Below, piece after piece: positions 1 through 5,654 of a DNA stretch of 5,654 nucleotides; position 1 is the first letter of the stretch; every line of letters begins with the position of its first letter. Under the pieces are notes generated by a model. That model made no database searches, had not been told where the DNA came from, and worked only from the letters and a program-made list of their open reading frames with translations. Position numbers and translations under genes: made by a program. This DNA comes from Ruminococcaceae bacterium UBA6842 (GTDB lineage Bacteria; Bacillota; Clostridia; Oscillospirales; Acutalibacteraceae), in assembly GCA_002451855.1 (NCBI GenBank), contig DKDS01000060.1, forward strand, positions 1-5,654. Direction: 5' to 3'.

Positions 1-1367
1 CTATGGGCAAAAGAATGGACGAGTGGCACAGGGTTAAAAACGGACAAGCCAAGATTGCCGTAGGAACAAGAAGCGCGGTTTTTGCCCCGTTTTCCCGTCT
101 CGGACTTATCATTATGGACGAGGAACACGAGCATACCTATAAATCGGAGCAGTCGCCCCGTTTCCACGCAAGGGATATAGCAAGGTTCAGAACCGCTTAT
201 CACGGCGGTCTCTTGTGCCTTTCCTCGGCAACGCCGTCGGTTGAAAGCTATACGGCGGCGCTTTCGGGCAAGTATTCGCTGTTTAAGCTTACAAAACGCT
301 ACGGCAAAGCGGTTTTGCCGACGGTTGAAACGGTGGATATGAAAAAAGAAATATTAAGCGGAAATTCGCTTGATATAAGCAGACGGCTTAACGATGCGGT
401 AAACCGTGCGCTTGCGGACAAAAAACAGGTCATACTTTTGCTTAACAGGCGGGGACATAACACCTACATATCCTGCCCCGACTGCGGAAGCGTGCTTTCC
501 TGTCCTAATTGCAGTATTTCACTTACATATCATTCGGCAAATAACAGAATGATGTGTCATTACTGCGGTTATTCCGCTCCCGTTACGGGCAAATGTCCCG
601 AATGCGGCGGCGAACACCTTAAATTTTTGGGTGCCGGAACGCAAAAGGTAGAGGAGGAACTTTCTTCTCTTTTTCCGAAAGCCCGAGTTTTACGGCTTGA
701 CGCCGACAGCACGCTCGCAAGGGACGCGTATTCTAAAAAGCTTGAAGCATTCGGAAACGGTGAGTATGATATTTTGCTCGGCACGCAAATGGTCGCAAAG
801 GGACTTGATTTCCCGAATGTAACGCTTGTAGGGGTATTGGGTGCGGACAGCGCTACCTACAGCGCCGATTTCAGAGGCTTTGAACGCACCTTTTCACTGC
901 TTACTCAGGTTATCGGCAGAGCCGGCAGGGGGGACAGCGCCGGAACGGCGATAATTCAGTCGCTTAATCCGGACAGCGAGCTGATAGCCCTCGCGGCACG
1001 GCAGGATTACGACGGCTTTTACAGGGACGAAATAATGACCCGTAAGCTTATGATATATCCGCCCTACTGCGATATGTGCGTTGTAAGCGCGCGTTCGTTT
1101 AACAGAAGCTCGGCGCTTGACGCGATAAACAGTATTTTCGAAAATATCAAAAAGCTCACAGAAAACGGCTATAACGATGTTAAAATGATTATTTTGGGTC
1201 CTGCCGCGTCGGCAATTCCGAAAATAAACAACAAATACCGTTTCAGAATGATTATAAAATGCCGAAATAATAAGAGATTTAGAGAAATGCTTAAAAAAGC
1301 ACTGGAAATAAAGCAAAGGAACGATGTTACGGCGTCGGTGGATATAAACCCCGAGACCGTGTTGTGA
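1..1367 (+). CDS. priA: Primosomal protein N' (PriA), replication-restart helicase, 5'-truncated by the window edge
   Basis: PriA is a superfamily 2 DNA helicase (3' to 5') that recognises stalled or collapsed forks and reloads the replicative helicase. The visible 454 residues cover the C-terminal part. The Walker B box DEEH is at residues 39-42 and helicase motif III, SSATPS, at 74-79. Eight cysteines in four CxxC pairs (158/161, 167/170, 185/188, 198/201) form the two zinc sites typical of PriA. Motif V, GTQMVAKGLDFP, is at 260-271 and motif VI, QVIGRAGRG, at 302-310. The end, DINPETVL, looks like a normal PriA C-terminus. The DNA-binding N-terminal domain and the Walker A loop are missing because they lie upstream; family members are usually about 730-800 residues, so roughly 300 are outside. 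The ATG at position 3 is therefore an internal methionine, not the start. The TGA stop at 1365-1367 overlaps the def ribosome binding site. No frameshift or lost motif is visible. Confidence 0.97.
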   Translation, partial: MGKRMDEWHRVKNGQAKIAVGTRSAVFAPFSRLGLIIMDEEHEHTYKSEQSPRFHARDIARFRTAYHGGLLCLSSATPSVESYTAALSGKYSLFKLTKRYGKAVLPTVETVDMKKEILSGNSLDISRRLNDAVNRALADKKQVILLLNRRGHNTYISCPDCGSVLSCPNCSISLTYHSANNRMMCHYCGYSAPVTGKCPECGGEHLKFLGAGTQKVEEELSSLFPKARVLRLDADSTLARDAYSKKLEAFGNGEYDILLGTQMVAKGLDFPNVTLVGVLGADSATYSADFRGFERTFSLLTQVIGRAGRGDSAGTAIIQSLNPDSELIALAARQDYDGFYRDEIMTRKLMIYPPYCDMCVVSARSFNRSSALDAINSIFENIKKLTENGYNDVKMIILGPAASAIPKINNKYRFRMIIKCRNNKRFREMLKKALEIKQRNDVTASVDINPETVL

Positions 1368-1370
1368 GGT
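1366..1370 (+). promoter_or_regulatory. Ribosome binding site of def, overlapping the priA stop
   Basis: GAGGT lies 7 bases before the def ATG and shares two bases with the priA TGA stop. It is the only Shine-Dalgarno-like stretch in the 10-base gap, and it supports the ATG at 1378 as the start. Confidence 0.7.
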
Positions 1371-1377
1371 ATAATAA

Positions 1378-1824
1378 ATGGCAATAAGGAATATCGTTAA
1401 AATAGGTGATGACATTTTAAGAAAGGTATGCAGAACACAGCTTACATTCGACGACAGGCTGGCGCTTACGCTTGACGATATGGCGGACACTATGTACGAG
1501 GCGGAGGGCGTAGGTCTTGCCGCTCCGCAGATAGGCATTTTGCGCCGCTACTGCGTTGTTGATGTGGGGGACGGCATAATAGAGCTTGTAAACCCCGTGA
1601 TTGAGGAGCAAAGCGGAAGTCAGTCGGGCGAAGAGGGTTGTCTTTCGATTCCCGGAAGATACGAAGAAGTTGAAAGACCTATGAATGTAACCGTAAGAGC
1701 GCAGGACAGAAACGGCAAAACCTTTAAAATTAAAGCCGATGGCTTTAAGGCAAGGGCGCTCTGCCACGAAATCGACCACCTTGACGGTATACTCTATATA
1801 GATAAAATTAAGAAAGAGCTATAA
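1378..1824 (+). CDS. def: Peptide deformylase
   Basis: Def is a metal-dependent hydrolase of the cytosol that removes the formyl group from the N-terminal formyl-methionine of new proteins at the ribosome exit. The 148-residue protein has all three family motifs: GVGLAAPQ at 44-51 (motif 1), EGCLS at 86-90 (motif 2) and HEIDH at 130-134 (motif 3). The metal ligands are C88, H130 and H134, and E131 is the catalytic acid/base. Length is normal for a short clostridial deformylase, with only about 14 residues after HEIDH and no long C-terminal tail. The start ATG has a GAGGT site 7 bases upstream and gives the typical N-terminus with the ILRKVC segment. It lies 10 bases after priA and 3 bases before fmt, whose product adds the group that Def removes. 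Nothing looks damaged; the assignment is firm. Confidence 0.98.
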   Translation: MAIRNIVKIGDDILRKVCRTQLTFDDRLALTLDDMADTMYEAEGVGLAAPQIGILRRYCVVDVGDGIIELVNPVIEEQSGSQSGEEGCLSIPGRYEEVERPMNVTVRAQDRNGKTFKIKADGFKARALCHEIDHLDGILYIDKIKKEL

Positions 1825-1827
1825 TTT

Positions 1828-2760
1828 ATGAGAATTGTATTTATGGGAACGCCGGATTATTCGGTAAAAACGCTTGAGGCGCTGATTGCGGCAAAGCACG
1901 ATATTGTCGGTGTGTTTGCGCAGCCGGATAAGCCTGTCGGCAGAAAACACATTCTCACGGCTCCGCCCGTTAAGGTATGCGCCGAAAATCACGGCATACC
2001 GATATATCAGCCGAATACCCTTAAGAACGGTGAGGCGGCGGATATAATTAAAAGTCTCTCTCCCGATATTATTGTGGTTGTGGCGTACGGTAAAATTCTG
2101 CCGCGGGAGATACTCGATATACCGAAATACGGCTGTATTAACGGACACGCCTCACTTTTACCCAGATACAGGGGCGCTTCTCCGATACAGTGGTGCATTG
2201 TCTGCGGAGAGACCGAAACGGGCGTTACCGTAATGCAAATGGACAGCGGTATGGACACGGGTGATATTCTTAATACGGAAAAGACGGAGATAGGCGGCGA
2301 GGAAACCGCCGACGAGCTTTTCGAGAGACTTTCGGCTATAAGCGCACGGCTTACCGTAAGGACACTTGAGGATATAGAAAACGGAACGGTAATTCCCGTA
2401 AAGCAGGACGAAGAAAAGGCAACCTATGCGCCTATCATAAAAAAGGAAATGGCGCTTATAGATTTTAAAAATATGACAGCGGATGAGGTTCACAACGCGG
2501 TAAGAGGCTATTACTCGTGGCCGTGCGCTTATTTCTTTTTTGATAATAAGCGTGTTAAAATTATAAAAGCCGTGTGCGCCGGAAAGTCGGCGAGAAACCC
2601 GGGAACCGTTGTTAAAAGCGACGGCGAGCTTATTATCGCCTGCAAGGATGGCGGCTTAATAAGCTTGCTCACAGTACAGCCGGAGGGTTCTAAGCCTATG
2701 AGCGCAAAACAAATGCTCTGCGGCAGACCGATTGCGGCGGGAACGGTAATAGGTGAATAA
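1828..2760 (+). CDS. fmt: Methionyl-tRNA formyltransferase
   Basis: Fmt transfers a formyl group from 10-formyl-tetrahydrofolate to Met-tRNA(fMet), making the initiator tRNA for translation. At 310 residues it has the usual length. The N-terminal catalytic Rossmann domain begins with MRIVFMGTPDYSV. The formyltransferase signature HASLLPRYRGASPIQW is at 107-122. Family alignment by eye puts the catalytic residues at N105, H107 and D143 (in GMDTGD). The C-terminal tRNA-binding domain runs from about 205 to the end. Two oddities: the residue between the catalytic N and H is G106, where valine or isoleucine is more usual, and the normally conserved PWPGA stretch reads SWPCA at 230-234. Neither removes a catalytic residue, so I expect an active enzyme. 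The start lies 3 bases after the def stop, with a weak GAAAGAG Shine-Dalgarno at 1812-1818 inside def. The TAA stop shares its last base with the rsmB start. Confidence 0.97.
   Translation: MRIVFMGTPDYSVKTLEALIAAKHDIVGVFAQPDKPVGRKHILTAPPVKVCAENHGIPIYQPNTLKNGEAADIIKSLSPDIIVVVAYGKILPREILDIPKYGCINGHASLLPRYRGASPIQWCIVCGETETGVTVMQMDSGMDTGDILNTEKTEIGGEETADELFERLSAISARLTVRTLEDIENGTVIPVKQDEEKATYAPIIKKEMALIDFKNMTADEVHNAVRGYYSWPCAYFFFDNKRVKIIKAVCAGKSARNPGTVVKSDGELIIACKDGGLISLLTVQPEGSKPMSAKQMLCGRPIAAGTVIGE
2751..2755 (+). promoter_or_regulatory. Ribosome binding site of rsmB inside the end of fmt
   Basis: AGGTG lies within the last codons of fmt, 4 bases before the rsmB ATG. The spacing is short, but the overlapping TAATG stop/start junction also favours re-initiation by ribosomes finishing fmt. 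Confidence 0.5.
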
Positions 2761-4049
2761 TGGCTAACGCAAGAAAGCTTGCCGCCGCCGCTCTCACCCG
2801 TGTTGAGGAGGACGGCGGATACTCAAATATAGTGCTTGACGGCATATTGAAAAAATCCGACGCTTCGGGAGAGGACAGGGCGCTTGCCTCCGCCGTTTTC
2901 TACGGCGTGCTTGACAGGAAAATTACGGTAGATTGGCTGCTTAAAAGGCACATTAAAACGCCGCTAAAAAAGGTGGCGCCGTATACGCTTTCGGTACTGC
3001 GCTGTGCGGTTTATCAGATAGCCTTTATGGAAAAGATACCCGACAGCGCCGCCGTAAATGAAGCGGTTAAGCTTGTAAAGGCTTCAAAGGAAAGCCGTAA
3101 TGCCGGGTTTGTCAATGCGGTTTTGCGTAATATTTTAAGAAACGGCACAGACCTGCCTGACGGAAACGATGTTCATTCGTTATCGGTAAGGTATTCCTGC
3201 CCCGAATGGATAATTTCTTCCTTTCAAGCGGATTACGGCACGGAGAATACTGTAAACCTACTTAAAGAAAGCCTTTTGCCGCCGCCGCTTACCGTAAGGG
3301 TAAATACAGTTAAAACAAACGAAAAGACACTTACCGACGAATTGGCAAAAGAGGGCATACAGGCGCAAAAAACGGATATAGATAACGCCTTGATATTTTT
3401 AAAGGGTACGGATATTTCGGGGCTTAATTCCTTTAAGAACGGATTGTTTTACGCACAGGACTTAGCTTCGCAAAGTGCGGTTGCCGTGCTGTCGCCCGAA
3501 AAAGGCAGCCGTGTGCTTGATATGTGCGCCGCACCCGGCGGTAAAAGCTTTACGATGGCTCAGCTTATGGAAAACAGCGGCGAGATAATCGCCTGCGATT
3601 TATATGAGCAGAGAACCGAGCTTATTAAAAAAGGCGCTGACCGTTTGGGACTTGACATAATCAAAACACAGTCTCTCGACGCATCGGTTTTTAATGAAAA
3701 TCTCGGTAAATTCGATTATATTCTTTGCGATGTGCCGTGCTCGGGTCTCGGCGTTTTACGAAGAAAGCCCGATATTAAATACAGAGCGCCCGAGGATTTA
3801 AAGGAGCTTTCCGTTTTGCAGAAAAGAATACTTAAAAACGCTCTTTTATATCTTAAAAACGGCGGCAGGCTGCTCTATTCTACCTGTACGCTCAGAACGG
3901 AAGAAAATGAAAAACTTGTAAATTCCGTAATTATGGAGTATAATGGTCTGCGTAAAGCGTATGAACACACCTATATGCCGCATATTGATAAAACAGACGG
4001 GTTTTATTGCGCATTGCTTGTCAAGGAGGAAACCGCAGCGATTGAGTAA
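2760..4049 (+). CDS. rsmB: 16S rRNA (cytosine-967-C5)-methyltransferase
   Basis: RsmB (Sun/Fmu family) uses S-adenosylmethionine to make m5C967 (E. coli numbering) in 16S rRNA. The 429-residue protein has a NusB-like RNA-binding domain at about 1-140, with the typical segment NAGFVNAVLRNILR at 114-127. The Rossmann methyltransferase domain follows. The SAM-binding motif VLDMCAAPGGKS is at 252-263. DVPCSGLG at 324-331 holds C327, and YSTCTL at 373-378 holds C376. By family comparison C376 is the nucleophile that attacks the cytosine and C327 helps release the product. The C-terminus, DKTDGFYCALL (410-420), is the family's usual last strand. The ATG start overlaps the fmt stop by one base (TAATG) and gives a standard N-terminus. 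The last codons carry the Shine-Dalgarno and start codon of rlmN. Related NOL1/NOP2/Sun paralogs such as RsmF are excluded by the NusB domain. Confidence 0.97.
   Translation: MANARKLAAAALTRVEEDGGYSNIVLDGILKKSDASGEDRALASAVFYGVLDRKITVDWLLKRHIKTPLKKVAPYTLSVLRCAVYQIAFMEKIPDSAAVNEAVKLVKASKESRNAGFVNAVLRNILRNGTDLPDGNDVHSLSVRYSCPEWIISSFQADYGTENTVNLLKESLLPPPLTVRVNTVKTNEKTLTDELAKEGIQAQKTDIDNALIFLKGTDISGLNSFKNGLFYAQDLASQSAVAVLSPEKGSRVLDMCAAPGGKSFTMAQLMENSGEIIACDLYEQRTELIKKGADRLGLDIIKTQSLDASVFNENLGKFDYILCDVPCSGLGVLRRKPDIKYRAPEDLKELSVLQKRILKNALLYLKNGGRLLYSTCTLRTEENEKLVNSVIMEYNGLRKAYEHTYMPHIDKTDGFYCALLVKEETAAIE
3916..3944 (+). promoter_or_regulatory. Candidate internal promoter upstream of rlmN (weak call)
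   Basis: TTGTAA at 3916-3921 (4 of 6 to the -35 consensus) and TATAAT at 3939-3944 (6 of 6 to the -10 consensus) are separated by 17 bases, the ideal sigma-A spacing. Transcription would begin near 3951, about 90 bases before the rlmN start. The stretch is inside conserved rsmB coding sequence, and TATAAT also occurs on this strand at 1370, 1820 and 2043 without a good -35 box, so chance is a real explanation. Confidence 0.2.
4023..4029 (+). promoter_or_regulatory. Ribosome binding site of rlmN inside the end of rsmB
   Basis: AAGGAGG is a strong match to the anti-Shine-Dalgarno sequence and lies within the codons for the K-E-E tail of RsmB. It is 12 bases before the in-frame TTG at 4042, slightly longer than the usual spacing. 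It is the main nucleotide evidence for starting rlmN at that TTG rather than at an ATG. Confidence 0.75.
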
Positions 4050-5082
4050 AACAGACATAAGATCTATGTACCTGTGCGAGCTTGAGGAAATGCTCGGCGG
4101 TATGGGCGAGCCGAAATTCCGCGCAAAGCAGATTTTCAAGTGGCTGCAATCGGGTGTTACCGATTTTTCGGAAATGACAAATATCCCGAAAAGCCTTGCG
4201 GAAAAGCTTGATGAGAGCTGTTATATCGCGAGCGTCGGAATTGTCAGGCGATTTGCCTCACGGCTTGACGAAACGGTTAAATATGTTTACGAGCTTTTTG
4301 ACGGCGAGTACATCGAATCGGTGCTTATGAAATACGAACACGGCTATACGGTATGTATTTCAACACAGGTCGGGTGCAGAATGGGGTGCAGCTTTTGCGC
4401 TTCGGGAATTAACGGTCTTACACGCAGTCTTACGGCGTCCGAAATGTTGGCGCAGATAACCGCCGCCCAGCGTGACAACGGGATAAGAATTTCCAATGTT
4501 GTTATGATGGGAATGGGCGAGCCGCTTGATAATTTTGATAACTCCGTAAGGTTTTTAAAGCTTGTTTCAGATGAAAACGGACTTAATATAGGATTGCGGC
4601 ATATCTCTCTTTCCACCTCGGGTGTTGTAAGCGGAATAAAAAAGCTTAAGGAATACAATTTTCCGATTACGCTGTCAATCTCGCTCCACGCTCCCAATGA
4701 CGAAATACGCTCGTCCATAATGCGTGTAAATAAAAAGTGGAAAATTAAGGAGCTGCTTGACGCCTGCCGTGAATATCAAGATGTGACAACACGGCGTATC
4801 TCGTTTGAATATGCGCTTATTGACGGCGTAAACGACAGCGACGCCTGCGCTAAGGAGCTTTCTCATATATTAAAGGGCATTATGTGCCATGTTAATCTTA
4901 TACCCGCAAATCCGGTAAAGGAAAACTCCTTTAAAAAGCCGGACAGAAATAAAATAATTCATTTTAAGGAATTACTTACAGGTCTCGGCGTAAACGCCAC
5001 GGTAAGGAGAACCCTCGGAGCCGACATTGACGCCTCGTGCGGTCAGCTCCGTAAAAAGGTAAAGGAGGGAGACAGCCTGTGA
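4042..5082 (+). CDS. rlmN: Dual-specificity RNA methyltransferase RlmN (23S rRNA m2A2503 and tRNA m2A37), TTG start
   Basis: RlmN is a radical-SAM enzyme that methylates C2 of adenosine 2503 in 23S rRNA and adenosine 37 in some tRNAs. With the TTG start it has 346 residues, the usual family length. The 4Fe-4S cluster motif CRMGCSFC is at 112-119 (C112, C116, C119). The two mechanistic cysteines match E. coli C118 and C355: C105 in VCISTQVG and C333 in DIDASCGQL. GMGEPL (157-162) and SLHAPND (214-220) are conserved SAM-domain motifs. The N-terminal GEPKFRAKQIFKWL is the family's accessory domain signature. Start choice: an ATG at 3943 would add 33 residues unlike the family and overlap rsmB by 107 bases, and an ATG at 4066 would cut off the conserved beginning. 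The TTG has a strong AAGGAGG upstream. It overlaps the rsmB end by 8 bases. Cfr, a paralog giving resistance by C8 methylation, is less likely given the operon context and the DIDASCGQL ending. Confidence 0.96.
   Translation: MSKTDIRSMYLCELEEMLGGMGEPKFRAKQIFKWLQSGVTDFSEMTNIPKSLAEKLDESCYIASVGIVRRFASRLDETVKYVYELFDGEYIESVLMKYEHGYTVCISTQVGCRMGCSFCASGINGLTRSLTASEMLAQITAAQRDNGIRISNVVMMGMGEPLDNFDNSVRFLKLVSDENGLNIGLRHISLSTSGVVSGIKKLKEYNFPITLSISLHAPNDEIRSSIMRVNKKWKIKELLDACREYQDVTTRRISFEYALIDGVNDSDACAKELSHILKGIMCHVNLIPANPVKENSFKKPDRNKIIHFKELLTGLGVNATVRRTLGADIDASCGQLRKKVKEGDSL
5062..5068 (+). promoter_or_regulatory. Ribosome binding site of the PP2C phosphatase gene inside the end of rlmN
   Basis: AAGGAGG lies 10 bases before the GTG at 5079, within the codons for the K-V-K-E-G tail of RlmN. 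It decides the phosphatase start, which is not an ATG. Confidence 0.8.
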
Positions 5083-5654
5083 AAATTTACAGCAGGACCG
5101 ATATCGGAATGGTAAGGACTGCAAATCAAGACGCATTTTTTGCCGAAAGTCTTGATGATGAAACCGCTTTTGCCGTTGTGTGCGACGGTATGGGCGGAGC
5201 GAACGCCGGCAATGTCGCAAGCGAAAATGCCGTAAAAAGCATATCCGGCTATATCGAGCGTTCCTATAACGGGACGTTCGGTACGGAAAGCATTGAAAAA
5301 ATGCTTAAAAACGCCATTGTCAGCGCTAATATAGAGCTTTATGATATGGCGGTAAGCAATCCTTTGTTTTCGGGTATGGGGACAACGGTAGTTCTTGCGT
5401 TTGTAAAGGGTGAGACTGCGGTTATCGCTCATGCGGGCGACAGCAGAATATACCTTGTAAACGACGGCATAAAACAGCTTACCCGTGACCATTCGGTTGT
5501 CCAGTCCCTTATCGAAAGCGGAAAAATAACGCCGGATGACGCAAAGGTTCACCCTAAAAAGAATGTAATAACCCGTGCCGTCGGCGCTGAGGAAAACATT
5601 GCCGTAGATACGGCGGTTTTGAAAATAGGCGAGGGCGATACGTTCCTGCTTTGC
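5079..5654 (+). CDS. prpC: PP2C-family Ser/Thr protein phosphatase (PrpC/Stp type), GTG start, 3'-truncated by the window edge
   Basis: This gene encodes a metal-dependent cytosolic phosphatase that, in relatives, removes phosphate from proteins modified by a PASTA-domain Ser/Thr kinase (PrkC/Stk). I translated 192 residues, open to the last base. Motifs in order: RTANQD at 13-18, the metal-binding CDGMGG at 35-40 (D36, G37), GMGTT at 99-103, AGDSR at 119-123 (D121), LTRDHS at 134-139, VITRAVG at 163-169 and the strand ending FLLC at 189-192. The next expected motif, SDG, and the final metal-ligand aspartate lie beyond the window; complete proteins are about 240-250 residues. The GTG start overlaps the rlmN stop as GTGA and has AAGGAGG 10 bases upstream. 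The first ATG, at 5109, would delete the conserved TDIGMVR strand. In B. subtilis the same position after rlmN holds prpC, followed by prkC and the GTPase gene rsgA, so a kinase gene is expected next. Confidence 0.93.
   Translation, partial: MKIYSRTDIGMVRTANQDAFFAESLDDETAFAVVCDGMGGANAGNVASENAVKSISGYIERSYNGTFGTESIEKMLKNAIVSANIELYDMAVSNPLFSGMGTTVVLAFVKGETAVIAHAGDSRIYLVNDGIKQLTRDHSVVQSLIESGKITPDDAKVHPKKNVITRAVGAEENIAVDTAVLKIGEGDTFLLC

Noticed and set aside
302..320. Perfect 7-base inverted repeat CGGCAAA/TTTGCCG with a 5-base loop in priA
   Set aside because: It lies inside conserved coding sequence and has no T-tract after it, so it is not a terminator; short hairpins of this kind are expected by chance.
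1370..1375. Perfect TATAAT just before the def start codon
   Set aside because: It lies 2 bases before the ATG with no -35 box upstream; transcription would begin after the start codon.
894..1538. Long minus-strand open frame (214 codons) across the end of priA and the start of def
   Set aside because: It is antisense to conserved coding sequence of two recognised genes, its translation has no recognisable domain, and open antisense frames are expected with this codon usage.
2293..2310. GGCGG/CCGCC hairpin in fmt
   Set aside because: Only 5 base pairs, inside coding sequence, with no convincing T-run directly after it.
2577..2592. CGCCG/CGGCG hairpin in fmt
   Set aside because: Five base pairs with a 6-base loop inside codons, with no terminator tract or other regulatory context.
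2349..3299. Two copies of a 13-base near-palindrome, GCTTACCGTAAGG (2349-2361 and 3287-3299)
   Set aside because: Both copies encode L-T-V-R in the same codons in fmt and rsmB; the repeat is explained by shared codon preference.
3943..4041. Upstream ATG extension of rlmN with a nearby GGAG
   Set aside because: The 33 added residues are unlike RlmN and overlap conserved RsmB codons by more than 100 bases; the TTG at 4042 fits the family better.
5043..5552. Minus-strand open frame of 169 codons opposite the phosphatase gene
   Set aside because: The + strand here has an uninterrupted PP2C protein with motifs in order and a good ribosome binding site; the antisense frame is a shadow.

Overview
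This window is a tightly packed piece of a conserved bacterial housekeeping operon. It holds six protein genes, all on the + strand, with no gap longer than 10 bases between them: priA (3' part) - def - fmt - rsmB - rlmN - prpC-type PP2C phosphatase (5' part). The order matches the def-fmt-rsmB-rlmN-prpC block known from Bacillus and many Clostridia. That order, moderate GC content, frequent CTT, ATA and AGA/AGG codons, strong AAGGAGG ribosome binding sites and TTG/GTG starts point to a Firmicute. I infer the class Clostridia, possibly a gut Oscillospirales/Ruminococcus-type organism; the finer placement is a guess.

Layout. Positions 3-1367 encode the helicase half of the replication-restart protein PriA; its N-terminal part lies before the window. 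After 10 bases comes def (1378-1824), peptide deformylase. After 3 bases comes fmt (1828-2760), methionyl-tRNA formyltransferase. rsmB (2760-4049) starts on the last base of the fmt stop codon. rlmN most likely starts at a TTG at 4042, inside the end of rsmB, and ends at 5082. A PP2C-family phosphatase starts at a GTG at 5079, sharing GTGA with the rlmN stop, and runs off the right edge at 5654.

How the genes fit together. Fmt adds the formyl group to initiator Met-tRNA and Def removes it from new proteins, so the two form one cycle. RsmB (16S rRNA m5C) and RlmN (23S rRNA and tRNA m2A) modify the translation machinery. The phosphatase is expected to oppose a PASTA-type Ser/Thr kinase encoded just beyond the window. 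Short gaps, overlaps and Shine-Dalgarno sites placed inside the preceding gene indicate one transcript with translational coupling.

I found no RNA genes, mobile elements, CRISPR arrays, terminators or convincing minus-strand genes, and no gene-free stretch of any size. I see no undescribed system here. The most useful points are the two non-ATG starts, an unusual residue in the Fmt active-site motif, and a weak candidate internal promoter before rlmN.
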